NCBI GenBank assembly: GCA_047967505.1
Contig: CM106541.1
Origin: Dipteris shenzhenensis
Taxonomy: Eukaryota; Polypodiophyta; Polypodiopsida; Gleicheniales
Length of the DNA stretch: 64,000 nucleotides
Reading direction: 5' to 3' (one strand)
In this document: positions 9,675-20,414 of the stretch, one piece after another
Layout of the letters: every line of letters begins with the position of its first letter
How positions within the stretch are numbered: the stretch's first letter is position 1
Program-made: the position numbers and the translations under genes
Notes under the pieces: model-generated
The model's input: only the letters and a program-made list of their open reading frames with translations
What the model was told of the DNA's origin: nothing
The model's database searches: none

Positions 9675-10966
9675 CCTCAAGGCCACAATGCAAAGAGCTG
9701 GCTGCCCAAGTATCTGACTACTTGTTGCAAATGTCAAACTAAAATGACAACAAATGTTTGCAAGTGTCAATGCCAACATGGCTGCTCAAACATTGAGCAA
9801 AATGCACAAGCTGTTCCCAAAATGACCTGCAAGAAAATGTCGATCCAATCAAAGGACCCCCCCTGCAAATAGCTTTCCCGCAAATGACCATCCCAAATCA
9901 AAGGGCAAATCTTTGCAAATTTGTCCAATTCAAATCTGAGCTGAATTTGTCCCAAATGGTGGTTGAATGCCACAAATGTCGAAGGACAAATAGCCCAAAT
10001 CAAAGGGTAAATGCAAATAGAACTCAAATTTGGTTGTGTCAAGAAAAGAATGCTGCAAATATCAGCAAATCTGGCAAAAGCCCCAAATTTGGAGAGGGCA
10101 ATTATGCCAAAAAGAGGGCAAATAAGCTGTAATTTTGCAAATGGGACCAAATCGGCTGCAATTTCTTGCCATTATCACTGAAAAAACCCCAATTTCATAT
10201 CAGAGCAGCCAAATGTCACTGCGATTCAGCAAATGTGATAAAATAACTTGCAAATCTGAAAATATCGGCAATCTGTCTGCAATAGATCCAAAATCCCCAA
10301 CATCGGAGTTGAAATGGAGTCAAAATAGGGCAAATACTGCAAATGCCCCAAAATGTGACCAAAAGGGGCAAATGCCATTGCAAAATCTGCAGATGTGACA
10401 CAAAAGCCTCAATTTCTAGAGCAAAATCACTTCAATGTCACTACAATGTGTGCAAATGTGACATAAAAGAGGGTGAAAATCTTCAAATCCAATTGTACCA
10501 GGTAGATCTGAGTCATGAGGGAGCAAATCCCAGCAAAATGGTGCTAGAGCAAGGTGAAGCAGTTGGAGGAAGGCCCTAATGACTGAAAACTTTCGAGATC
10601 TAAGAAAAAACCTCAAGAAACAGCCCCAAAATGCTCGAAATCAACTTTTGATAGGTCGTACGGATTCCTGGCAGCGTCACGCATGTGTCCATATAGGTCC
10701 TTATGGCCGTATGGACATTTGTACAATTGTACGAACATTTTTTTGGGTGGCCAAAATGGTGCGGGACAAGGTGGTTTGTATGCGAGCAGCTTAGCAATTT
10801 CGAAAAACGTCGAAATCGGACCTCAAAAAGCCAAAAATCTGCCGCTGGACTGTTTTTCTGCTCCAAAACAGATTTCTGGCGACAAAATGAGGAACATGAC
10901 TGAACTAGAGCAAAATAGCAGGTAGGAGCAATGGGAGAGCACGAGGGGAGGCATGTAGGAGCAAGA
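9675..10966 (-). other. Copia-A untranslated leader rich in GCAAAT motifs
   Basis: No domain-bearing reading frame occurs here. The plus strand is strewn with GCAAAT/CAAATG words (more than 30 by eye between 9700 and 10470), and the 10660-10740 part has GTACGG and GTACAATTGTACG words. The stretch lies between the PBS (10967-10984) and gag, so it is the element's leader. The copia-C leader (24430-24960) shows the complementary TTTGC-rich pattern in its own orientation. Confidence 0.65.
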
Positions 10967-10984
10967 GAACCTGCTTTGATACCA
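10967..10984 (-). other. Copia-A primer-binding site
   Basis: The minus strand reads TGGTATCAAAGCAGGTTC one base after the LTR end, a tRNA-Met-type PBS with one change from TGGTATCAGAGC. Confidence 0.85.
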
Positions 10985-10985
10985 A

Positions 10986-11200
10986 TGTTGGGTGCGGGAA
11001 GCAATGGAAACGGAGTGGAATGCAAGGGAGCAAACAACAAGCTGAAGCAAACATGAGTATGTGCAAATGGATAATGAGAAAGTACAAAGGGGTGGCCTAT
11101 ATGGCCTCGTCAACCATATGGTTGGCCAAGGAAGTCAACCTAGGGGTTGACTGAGTCCTAAGACTAGCCTACAAGGCCATACCAAGGCTAAGTGCTAACA
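10986..11200 (-). repeat. Copia-A 5' LTR
   Basis: On the minus strand it begins TGTTAGCACTTAGCC and ends CACCCAACA (TG...CA), directly followed by the PBS. It is about 215 bp. Its 3' partner lies outside the window. The outer flank at 11201 onward is LINE coding sequence on the plus strand, so copia-A entered a LINE. Confidence 0.82.
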
Positions 11201-11205
11201 AAAAA

Positions 11206-11480
11206 AGTGTGCGCGCGCATGTCGATGGAGACGTTCGTTGAGGAGGCCTCCAAGTGGGTGGATGCTGTAAAGTGTGGGCCTACGAAGGCCACCATTTCAG
11301 CCACCCTACTTGAGGAGCAAGAGAGAGCCAGTAAGGCTCTCAAGATCAGGGTCCGTGGGGTTACACTTTTGCGATCTCGGTGGGTCTGACCTGGCGCAAG
11401 TCTCTCTTGCGGAGGTCATATCCAATCATTTCACATACTACGCACACACACTTTATGACATCCCTCATCAGCCTACAGAC
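11206..11480 (+). mobile_element. LINE (endonuclease/RT family), segment upstream of RT; first half of a split copy
   Basis: The plus strand reads a pre-RT stretch with LAEVISNHFTYYAHTLYDIP, the region before the RT fingers in this LINE family. It is cut at 11480 by the copia-C 3' LTR. Its reading resumes in the same frame on the minus strand at 23791, with LPHPLHPTS leading into LAPVFAKLFNGV. The two halves were therefore one LINE before copia-C insertion and a later inversion. An indel near 11389 breaks the frame inside this piece. Confidence 0.75.
11476..11480. repeat. Target-site duplication of copia-C, 3' side (CAGAC on +)
   Basis: CAGAC on the plus strand is GTCTG on the minus strand. 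It adjoins the end of the copia-C 3' LTR and matches GTCTG at 23792-23796, which adjoins the start of the copia-C 5' LTR. Confidence 0.78.
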
Positions 11481-11690
11481 TGTGAGAGTTGAGAGAGCAG
11501 AATGCAAGAGTGAGCAAAACGTTTGAATAGATGAGTATTGAAAATACAAGAGAGTGTGAGGTTTTGTCTACGTAACAAAACCTTATCCTATTCACTAATT
11601 GGGGAAAAAACCTCAATGAGGGAAAAGTGCCCCTAACCTACTTATTACATTAAATTGGCCATTGCCTAGAATATACCAATAATTCTAACA
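11481..11690 (-). repeat. Copia-C 3' LTR (inverted relative to its 5' LTR)
   Basis: Minus-strand TGTTAGAATTATTGG...CTCTCACA. It is the same LTR as 23797-24029, which reads TGTTAGAATTATTTG...CTCACA on the plus strand, with point changes and some deletions. It is preceded on the minus strand by a purine tract (GCAGGGAGG, 11691-11699) and by the end of copia pol, so it is a 3' LTR. Confidence 0.85.
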
Positions 11691-11699
11691 CCTCCCTGC

Positions 11700-11912
11700 A
11701 GTGCCAATGTGGTGTATAGGATAGTGATCAATCACCAAAAGGAGATACGTTCAGGGCATGCGAAATGCCTCAAACTTCTCACGTGGAAGTGCTTTGGTGA
11801 AGATGTATGCAACATTGTCATGTGTTGACACATAGATCATACTGATGTCCCTTGCATGCAACTTCTCTCTGCAAGTCACCCCCTGGGTAATAAATGATGT
11901 CTCAATCTGATT
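11700..11912 (-). mobile_element. Copia-C: end of RNase H / pol
   Basis: The minus strand reads REKLHARDISMIYVSTHDN followed by an IFTKALPREKFEAF block, the canonical copia pol terminus after RNase H. Its upstream continuation stops abruptly near 11912, where a gypsy chromodomain begins on the opposite strand. This is taken as one breakpoint of an inversion whose other breakpoint lies near 26040, at the end of the copia-C gag. Confidence 0.8.
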
Positions 11913-12231
11913 GAGACTTCCAGAGCATTGGAAGATCCACGATGTCTTCCACGTAAGCTTGGTGAAACCCTTCATTGGGGAACCACCTCAAGAGCCCACA
12001 TTGGACGATGCACCTGAAGTAGAGGACATTGAGATCTTGTTGATCCCAGAGCAAACTATTATGCATAACTCCACTACGGGACGTCGAGGCACGACTCGCA
12101 AGATGTACCTTTTGAAGTTCAGAGGGCTCCCATCCACCGATGCCCAATGGGTGGACAGAGCTACATTTCAGGAGTGCCCTAAAATCCTGGATGCTTATGA
12201 GGAAGCATTTCAGTTGAGGACAACCGAATGA
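11911..12231 (+). mobile_element. Gypsy fragment: integrase tail with chromodomain
   Basis: It reads RLPEHWKIHDVFHVSLVKPF, the highly conserved end of Ty3/gypsy integrase. An acidic spacer follows, then a chromodomain-like stretch (KMYLLKFRGLPSTDAQWVD, EAFQLRTTE) ending in TGA at 12229-12231. Such carboxy-terminal chromodomains mark the chromovirus lineage and direct integration to chromatin. Everything upstream is absent because the fragment is cut at the inversion breakpoint. Confidence 0.85.
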
Positions 12232-13450
12232 AAGACGGAGGGAATGTCATCCTGCTTCAACATGTATCCGCTTGCTTGGTACTATTTCTTTTTGTTTTTC
12301 AATAGTATGCTTATTAAGAAATGAAATATTTTCCTACTGTTCAGTTACGGACAATGGGGACTAGGTCTAGCATTTGAGGGTGGACCCCCTTGCTTGGGGT
12401 TATGGGCATTAGTGACCCACAAGAGTGATGGCCTCTCTTTGAGACGGACATCTAGAAACCCCACCTGAGTACCCAAACATGGGACCAATCAAATGCATAG
12501 ATTGCATACTGACCTAAGAACCATTCAAGAGAATGTTCCCTGAGCTTTGGGTGTGGGCCTGGCAGCATGCCAAGAGTAATGGAGATACAAGATAAGACGA
12601 CAAACAAATGAGCTCAGTATGGCTCAATTATGACCTTAGAGTACGTCAATAGATAGTCCAAGCTGTTAGGAACCTGTGGGTGCGATCAGAATTGAATTCT
12701 GACAACTTTGAAATTTTAGGGTTTTTGGGAGTGACATGTGGCAGCTGACACGTGGCAGACTACCACATGGAATCTGAGCTGGCAGGTCAGTCCACCTGTC
12801 CCACACATGTGGCAGCATGCATGGCAAGTGGCAGGGCATGCAGGCCAAGTGTCTGGCCCCAAATCTGGTAGATTTGGGGCAGGTTGTGGGCTGTCCTCTT
12901 TGGGACTGCAGCCCACCAAAAATCTGGGACAAGTGTCCACCTTCCATTCTAAGCTTGGGGGGGAGGAGCCTATAAAAGAAAGCCTCTCCCCTTCATTCCC
13001 TACATGAAAAATTTGTCACTTTTCTTCTCTCTCCTTTTGGTTGATGCAACAGAACCTCTCCAGCTCTTTGGGTGCAGCCAGCTTCTCCCCAGGCCACTCT
13101 CTCACCTCAGCAGCACTTTCTCTCTCTACAGCAGCACTTTCTCTCTCCACAGTTCCAGCCCTTCCTCTCCAGAAATCTGCCCCCTCTCAGCTCTTCTGGA
13201 ACAGCAGCAGATCCTCTCTCCTTCTCCTAGCCTAGAGCAGCCACAGCCCCTTTCTTTCTCCTGCTGCAGTCTCTCTCTCTCTACTGCAGAATTTCTCTCT
13301 CTACTGTTCCAGCCCATTCCCCTTGCAGAAATCTGCCTTTCTGTGCACCTTTGGAACAGCAGCAGCTCCTCTCTTACATCCCCTCCCTTGATCAGTATTG
13401 GCACTCTCTCTACAGCTATCACTCCATAAAGGCTTTCTCTCTCTAATCTC
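12232..13450 (+). repeat. Probable long 3' LTR of the chromodomain gypsy (right end undefined)
   Basis: A purine tract (AAAGACGGAGGGAA, about 12231-12244) is followed by TGTCATCCTGC at 12245, the usual start of an LTR after pol. A TATA box (TATAAAAG, 12971-12978) is followed by a CT-rich stretch (13000-13450) as expected for the R/U5 part. I cannot place the right end and see no PBS. The open frames in the CT-rich part are low-complexity and are not called as genes. Confidence 0.5.
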
Positions 13451-14600
13451 AATAGAAAAACTTGGCCAAATAGCATCATATATAGAAATCTTTGTCATAT
13501 ATATATATAGCCACTACTTGAGCATGTCAAGCTCCATAAACTTCTCATTACTGTGAAACAAATTCAAGAAAACAATCCACTCTTATCCTTGCATTTCTAA
13601 TAAATGTCACACTACCCCATCTATCCCACGCTGCTATGCAATATAAACCAGACCTGCGCTACTTCTTTCTCACGGGTGATGGCTATCTTTTCTTTCCTCC
13701 CAGCCAACACTCAGGGACCTGATGCGTGATTAATTTTTCTCAACGTTAATTCCTTCATCCTTATCCCTGAGACCCACAATTCCCTAGATAGTTCCTGGCC
13801 ACATGTCTACATTTTAGGCCCTTACTTAGATGCATCCTTTTTCACCCCTCTCTTGGAGTTCCTTTTAAAAACAATTGCCCTTGGCAATTTGCACATTTAG
13901 ATGCACTTAGGCCCTAGCCCTATTAGAACTATCTAGTCAATGCCATTACGCCCTATTAGAACTATCTAGTCAATGCCATTACGCCCTCACCTAGGACCTT
14001 GGCAGTTACTTCTCTTGACCATTTAATTACGCACATTAATGTTATGCTCTATACGAGGATTAGATATTCATATAATATTAAGGCAAACTTCATAAACATG
14101 TAAGACTTAGCCTTAGATGTCTTTAAATCGTCTTTGAAAGTCTTTATAAATCTTTTCTCCATCATAGAATCCATAAGAATCTTGCTTGCTGCACTAGATC
14201 TTTGGACAGCAACTTGCTTCCCTTGACAGATGTCTCTAAACTGCAAAGACATCTCCGTTGCCCATACTATCTTTGAAGCACTATTTCCAGTAGTTGGGTC
14301 TTGCCCTATCAAAGAAATTTTCCAAGACCCATAAAGGTATAGTTTTGATACACATACAGATGGACATGATCAAACCAAGTGGATATTGCATTAGAATTAA
14401 TTGTGTCAAATATTTGGACCTTTTTTTTTCTCAAGAAGAAGGAGACTTCTATTAATGCTAGAAAAAACACCATACAAATCATCTTCCAAAAGGAGTTAAG
14501 GATGGTAAAAACAAATATAAAAACTGGTTATCAGAAGAGCACCTTTCCAGAAATCCTAGCTTACTACTTAGGGAATCGCCGGAACAAGGGCTAACAACTA
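13451..14600. other. Unassigned AT-rich stretch, with a 33-bp tandem duplication
   Basis: No recognisable protein domain. A direct duplication of a 33-bp unit beginning CCCTATTAGAACTATC lies at about 13917-13982. A minus-strand open frame of 87 codons (14312-14049) matches nothing I know. Poly-T and poly-A runs occur near 14408 and 14430. This could be the outer part of a gypsy LTR or old intronic sequence. Confidence 0.35.
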
Positions 14601-15236
14601 GGGTGGCAGTCTATACATCCAATGGATATCCCCCATGGAAAGAGAGTAAAAGATTCGTACAGGCCAGGCCTTGCAGAAACACTCCCGCCTTTTGGTAGTC
14701 GCTCTCGATCCTAGAGTCCCACACTCCCATATGGCGTGCAAGGTAAAGATGATGTTTTGCCAAATGGCGACTAGGGTAGCCGTCAGAGGGATTTGCTGGC
14801 CAACCATCACCAGGGTGGCAGTCTATACATCCAATGGATATCCCCCACGGAAAGGGTGTAAAAGATTCCTACAGGCCAGGCCTTGCGGAAACACTCCCGC
14901 CTTTCGGTAGTCGCTCTTGATCTTGGAGTCTTACACTCCCATATGGCGCGCAAGGTAAAGATGATGTTTTGCCAAATGGCGACTAGGGTAGCCGTCAAAG
15001 GGATCTGCTGGCCAACTATCACCAGGGTGGCGGTCTATACATCCAACGGATACCTCCCACGGAAAGGGTGTAAAAGATTCCTACAGGCCAGGTCTTGCGG
15101 AAACACTCCCGCCTTTCGGTAGTTGCTCTTGATCTTGGAGTCCCACACTCCCATATGGTGCGCAAGGTAAAGATGATGTTCTGCAAAATGGCGACTAGGG
15201 TAGTCGTCAGAGGGATCTGCTGGCCAACCATCACCT
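14601..15236 (-). repeat. L1 tail: 212-bp unit repeated three times
   Basis: GGGTGGC recurs at 14601, 14813 and 15025, an exact 212-bp period, and the three units are nearly identical. The minus strand of each carries the same protein tail (VGQQIPLTATLVAIWQNII), consistent with the carboxy-terminal region of a plant L1 ORF2. The period is not a multiple of three, so the frame changes from unit to unit. A tandem triplication within a LINE 3' region is unusual. Confidence 0.75.
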
Positions 15237-15705
15237 GACTGCAGCGCACGACCCAAATGTTCCAAGCAATAATGCTAGACATAGTCTCCTAGACACTGTC
15301 CTCTCAAGAGGGTGTCGAGCGTACATGGAAAGATGGCAATACGTTGTGTATTTGTATCTGAGAGACCTGCTGGACATGAACCCGATATGTTGGCGAGATC
15401 GAAAAGGCATACCCTCCCTCCATAAGCCAAGAAACCATCCCCCATGTGAAGTCCCGCTGCATCGACTACGTGTACGCCACAATTGTGAAGGCCGCTAGCT
15501 AGATCCTTTGAGCCGCGGGACATCCCCACAAGCAATGAGCAACAGAAGCATCTACTTGGATATGCTCTAGCTAAGGGCTGATGGGTGATCCCCCCATAAG
15601 CCAACAGCCAGAAGAAATAAGAGGTCTGCTCTAGCCAAGGGCCGATGGGTGATCCACCCATAAGTAAACATCCATAAGAAATAGGAGGTCTTCTGTGGTC
15701 TCATG
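15237..15705 (-). mobile_element. L1 ORF2 carboxy-terminal fragment, left of the gypsy insertion
   Basis: The minus strand continues the L1 tail with an HMGDGFLAYGGRVCLFDLA block. A 64-bp tandem duplication lies near 15565-15692 (repeated GATGGGTGATCC and AAGAAATA words). It abuts the gypsy element at 15706-15710 (CTAGT), and its upstream half is at 20949 onward, so the gypsy split this L1. Confidence 0.62.
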
Positions 15706-15710
15706 CTAGT
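15706..15710. repeat. Target-site duplication CTAGT, left side of gypsy 15711-20943
   Basis: CTAGT is repeated at 20944-20948, precisely flanking the TGTCA...TGTCA-bounded element. Confidence 0.92.
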
Positions 15711-16243
15711 TGTCATATGTGCACGGATTGGTATCTGATGTGTACTGGGTACACAAGACTAGCTCAGGTAGCCTGGGGAGGCTTAGAGCTAGGCAGGCTT
15801 GATTCTCGGGTTGAGTGGCAAGGGTACGAACCAGTTTGAGGTCTTCACTATTTTTGGCGCTTGGGGCCCGAGTCTATAAAAGGGGCCCAGGGGTTCAGTT
15901 CTCAGGGAGCCGATGGGAGCAAGTTTCGTTCCCAGGTGCTAGGTCTGATCCTGGATTGAGTCGTGGACACGCGCCTGCATCTTAGCGTAGCCCAAGGCCC
16001 AGTAACAGATCCCAAGCTTCACAGCGCCACTTGGTGGTATGGGACACCAGGCTGGTTTGGATCTGGTTGGGAGTTCGTGCCAGTAGCTCAGCTCGTGGCT
16101 CGGAGGGGACATCTCTTGATTCGGGATCACACCCCGCAGATGTCATGATTGGGTGGTGAGCAGCCTGCTCAGTTTCTCACGTTGTGTTTGTGTTCTTGTG
16201 TTTGCTTGCAGATCAGAGGTTTCAGGAGTGCTGGGACGTGTCA
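15711..16243 (+). repeat. Gypsy 5' LTR with TATA box
   Basis: It begins TGTCATATGTGCACGG and ends GACGTGTCA, giving a 5-bp terminal inverted repeat TGTCA/TGACA-type pair. A TATA box (TATAAAAG) lies at 15875-15882 within a GC-rich context. Only about a dozen differences from the 3' LTR are visible. Confidence 0.93.
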
Positions 16244-16245
16244 GT

Positions 16246-16258
16246 TGGTATCAGAGCC
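16246..16258 (+). other. Gypsy primer-binding site
   Basis: TGGTATCAGAGCC lies two bases after the LTR end; initiator tRNA-Met type. Confidence 0.92.
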
Positions 16259-17250
16259 AACTCCTGAGGTAGGAACTTCTGATGCGATAATTTTGGACGA
16301 TTTCTTCCTCCAGGTATGCCCTAATTTCGAAATTTGTTGCTGCAAGATCTTGTTGGTTCATGGGTTATCGGATGTGGTCAGGATCTAGGGAAAAGGTAGG
16401 AAGAAGGAGAGTCTTGATTTCGAAATTGCTGAAGGGAAAAGTGAGAGAGGGTTGAGGCGTAGCTAGGAGAGAGTGGAGATGAAGGGAGGAGAAGCGTGAG
16501 AAGAGCTGAGTGGTAGGCGAAGGGATTCCGTTTGCTGGTCAGGGCTGCGTAGAAGTAGGTGACGCAGGTAGGTGAGGCTGAGAGGTGCGCCATAGGCTGG
16601 AAAGGAATTCGGCCAGGCAGGGAGGTGCGCCAGGGGCTGGAGCAGGGTGCGGCCATACTGTTGGAGGAGCTGCTTTTTCCGAAAAAAGCACCACCTTCCA
16701 AGATTGGGAGGGTGAGCTTTTCTAGAAAGCATGGCTTCCTAGATTAGCTGCACCATCTTCTTTATAGTCTGGCAGGGTCCCAAGCTCAGCCATAGCCTCA
16801 GCTAGAGTGCGCAAGAAGACCTTGTTACACACCTACTAGATTTCGCCATCTAGGAACGGCCATAGCCTGCGCCGGATTCCGTACAGCCTGCGTCAGGTTA
16901 CCGGCCATAGCCTGCGACAGATTCCATACAGCCTGCATCAGATTCGGTACAGCCTGTGTCAGGTTACCGTACAGCCTGCATCAGATTCCGTACAGCTGCG
17001 GCAGATCTCCATACAGTACGGTCTGCAGTAGACTTCCGTACACTGCAGCCTGCACCGAAACCAGCAAGGAGAGACCACGGGATCACCTACGCCAGCTGAT
17101 CGACAGCTTCCAGCATCTTCTTTTCGGCCAGCTCCTCTTCTTTCGTCACATCCTCTTGGGACGGTTTTTCTCTGCTCCACTCTCCTTCCAGCTTCGATTC
17201 CCCCAATTATTCCTCTCAGTTTGCTACTCTTTTCAGATCAGATTTCAGAC
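16259..17250 (+). other. Gypsy leader with CCGTACAGCCTGC-like tandem repeat in place of gag
   Basis: No gag domain is visible. From about 16855 to 17060 a degenerate unit of 20-24 bp recurs about eight times (CCGTACAGCCTGC, CATCAGATTC), including CCATACAG, CGGTACAG and CCGTACAG variants. A short ATG-led reading ([15 protein letters not shown]) begins at 17251 and may be what is left of the protein start. Confidence 0.6.
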
Positions 17251-17305
17251 ATGGCTGATTCTGTAAAATATTCGGATTGGATGGACGGAGCATACCCTTT
17301 CTTTT

Positions 17306-18088
17306 GTGGATAAGGACACCGAATTTTGTATTCAGTGTGATAACATTCCCTCTTCTCAGGGACCTATTGTATTTGCGATGCAGCTTCGGAATATATTAAA
17401 CACTTCTCATTATGATGTCTATCAGTGTGTTTTGATTCCGCTTTCTTCATTTGTTGTCTGTGTAAATAACAAGAATGATTTAAGTGTGTTTGAACACCGT
17501 GAATTGAGAATGTTGTTAGATAGTTTCAAGGATGTATTTCCTGCTCAACTGCCGGAAGGTTTACCTCCAGAACGGGCAGTAGATCATCGCATAGACTTAG
17601 TCCCAGGGGCTCAACCTATTAGTGTACCACCTTATAGGATGAGCCAGCTTGAGGAGCATGAGTTAGCTACACAGCTACAGGATTACCTGAATATGGGCTA
17701 TATTCGCCCAAGTAAATCACCTTGGGGAGCACGTGTCCTCTTAAGAAAGAAGAAAGATTCTACATGGAGAATGTGTATAGATTATAAACGATTGAATAAA
17801 GTGACAATTAAGAATCGATACCCTCTATCTCGTTCCGATGATTTGATATACCGTTTGGCCGGAGCGAAGTATTTCACTAAGATTGATTTGCGTACGGGTT
17901 ATCACCAAATCCGTATCTATGCTAAACACATAGATAGAACCGCATTCCGAACTAGGTATGGTCACTAGGAGTTTCTTGTATTACCTTTTGGTTTGACCAA
18001 TGCTCCTGCCACCTTCCAGCAAATGATAAACGATTTGTTCCGAGATTTTCTGGGCAAATTCGTTGTAGTGTTTTAAGATGACATTTTG
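17306..18088 (+). pseudogene. Gypsy reverse transcriptase
   Basis: It reads the pre-RT block ([17 protein letters not shown]) followed by the fingers ([16 protein letters not shown]), [19 protein letters not shown], the catalytic-Asp block [15 protein letters not shown], and [16 protein letters not shown]. Two in-frame stops interrupt it: TAG at about 17966, where the family has Tyr or Asn before EF, and TAA at about 18074, directly before DDILVYS. The latter replaces the hydrophobic residue of the x-DD catalytic motif. The enzyme would be truncated just before its active site. Confidence 0.9.
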
Positions 18089-19129
18089 GTATATAGCCGA
18101 ACGCTTGAGGATCACATAGGACACCTCCGGATTGTCTTAGTTATTCTAAGACAGCATAAGCTCTATGCCAAGATGAGTAAATGTGACTTCTTTATGAAGG
18201 AGATCATTTACTTAGGACACAAGATTTCTTGTGAAGGTATTAGCATTGATCTGGATCGTATCCAGAAGGTTTTAGAATGGCCTATTCCTCAGACTGTGAA
18301 ACAACTTTGTTCTTTCCTAGGATTTACGGTATTTCTACGAAAGTCTGTGCGTGATTATTCACATATCACGGCACCCCTGACAAACATATTGAAAGGTCGT
18401 GGATGCAGGTCTACCCAGCCGATCTCTTGGAATGATGCAATGAACAAGGCTTTTGAAACCTGGAAGTTTTCTATCAAGGAAGCACCCGTTCTTGCATTAC
18501 CCGATCCTACCTGGCCTTATGTTCTAGAGGCCGATGCGAGTGATTTTGCGATTGGGGCAGCTCTATTCCAAGAGGGCAGACCTGTAGCTTTCGAGAGTAA
18601 GAAGCTAGACGACACCCAATATCGTTGGCCCACACTAGAAAAGGAACTTTATGCTGTAGTGTATGCCCTTAAGGTTTGGAGACACTACTTGTATGGTTCG
18701 AAGTTTCTTGTATTGACTGATCATCAGTCAATTAAGTATGTGTGTGATGGGTTTGAATTAAGGGGACGGAAAGCCAGATGTACAGAATTAATACAAGATT
18801 TTGATTTTGAAATACGTTATCGAAAGGGTTCGTTGAATAGTGTGGCGGATGCCTTAAGTCGAGTCAAGTTTGTAAATGCTATGTCATTTACGGAAATATC
18901 CTCAGACCTATTTCAATCCTTGAGAGGGCTATACGCAACTGATAGTCATTTCAGTTCTTATGGACAGAGAGTCCAGGATGGGAGCTCCATGGTTGACCAG
19001 GACTCAGGGATTGTGCCACCTACGGTACAGGCGGTGGGAGGTCAGTGGATGATTAGGAACGGCTTGCTGTTCCGGAATGGAAAGATTTGTGTACCAGATG
19101 TTCTGGAACTTAGATCCAAGATTCTCTAG
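18074..19129 (+). pseudogene. Gypsy RT connection and RNase H
   Basis: After the stop the frame reads DDILVYSRTLEDH, the thumb with KCDFFMKEIIYLGHKIS, and the SFLGFTVFLRKSVRDYSHI block. The RNase H domain follows, with VLEADASDFAIGAALFQ, PVAFESKKLDDTQYRWPTLEKE, LYAVVYALKVWRHYL and FLVLTDHQSIKYV. RNase H acidic residues (Asp in EADASD, Glu in EKEL, Asp in TDHQS) are visible. The frame ends at a TAG at about 19127, in front of the integrase zinc-finger sequence ECHDAPSAGHPG. Confidence 0.9.
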
Positions 19130-20401
19130 GAGTGTCATGATGCTCCTAGTGCTGGACATCCGGGTATACATTGGACTTTGTATCTTGTGAAGCATACCTT
19201 TTATTGGCCTAAGATGCGTGCATTTATTGAAAACTATGTAGTAGGTTGCCGGATTTGTCACGTTACTAAGGCAAAACGCCTTAGAAGCGCGGGTTTATTA
19301 CAGCCATTATAGATTCCAGGTAATAAATGGGAAAGTATTTCCATGGATTTTATTACTGGTTTGCCTCGAACGCGCAAGGGTCATGACTCCATTTGGGTCA
19401 TAGTTGACCGTTTGACAAAAATGGCTAGGTTCTTACCTACTAGAACAACTATTTCAGCTGTTCAGCTGCCTCCCGAGTTTGTGGACCACTTGTTTAAGCT
19501 GTATGGTTTGCCATCTGACATAGTCAGTGACAGGGACTCAAAGTTTACAAGTAACTTTTGGACACTTGTTTTTGAGAAGTTAGAAACTACTCTAAGTATG
19601 AGTTCCTCAGATCATGCACAATCCGATGGCATTACAGAGAAGGTTAACCAGTTGGTTGAAGACATGCTTCGGGCATATGTATCTAAGAGACAGTCTTCAT
19701 GGGAAGATTCTCTACCTATGATAGAATTTGCTTACAACAGTGCAAAGCATTCGAGTACTGGTTACATTCCTTTTATGCTTATGTACGGGTTTCAACCTAA
19801 GTCACTAGTTATGGTTGGGTTAAAAGGGATTCAAAATGATGCTGCTAAGAACTTCTTGCAAGACATGCAAGAAATGTTGCAGTTTGCCAAGGAGTCTATT
19901 AAAAGTGCCCAAGATCGGGATAGATTTTATGCTAATAGACATCGTTCACCTAGAGAGTTCTATGAAGGAACGATGGTATATTTACGAATTCCTAAGGAAT
20001 CCAAGAGCCTAAGTACTGGTTTGGTTCCGAAATTATCCCCCAGATACTGTGGTCCGTTCAAGGTCATTAAAAGAATTGGACCAGTTGCATTTCGACTAGA
20101 ATTGCCTCCTGATGTTAAAGTACATCCAGTCTTTCATGTCAGTAGACTGAAAGAAGTCTTGGGTGCGGATGATCAACTTGTTTCTCCTCAAGAGATAATA
20201 GGAGTTACAGATTTGACTTTTATTCCACACGAACCTGAGTGTATTCTTGAATTTCGTGACAGACAGATTCGTAATCGATCTATCACGGAATACAAGATCA
20301 AGTGGAAGGATCATGTTGAGGAGGATGCAACATGGGAGACATTACAAAACCTCCAAAGAACATTTCCGGGTTTTTTAGCGAACTCAGTAGTGAGTTCTTA
20401 G
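19130..20401 (+). pseudogene. Gypsy integrase with chromodomain-like end
   Basis: The HHCC zinc finger (GHPGIHWTLYLVKHTFYWPKM, then CRICH) starts at about 19150 and is followed by a stop at about 19309. The catalytic core reads SMDFITGLPRTRKGHDSI, SDRDSKFTSNFW and an EKVNQLVEDML block carrying the catalytic Glu. The SRYCGPFKVI-type GPF/Y module and the VHPVFHVSRLKEVLG motif follow. The end reads IKWKDHVEEDATWET and is chromodomain-like. The stop codon is TAG at 20399-20401, just inside the purine tract. Confidence 0.9.
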
Positions 20402-20414
20402 AGGAGGGGAAGTA

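Noticed and set aside
13004-13429. Ser/Leu-rich open frames near 13.0-13.4 kb
   Set aside because: They are produced by a CT-rich stretch downstream of a TATA box in an LTR-like region; no family resemblance.
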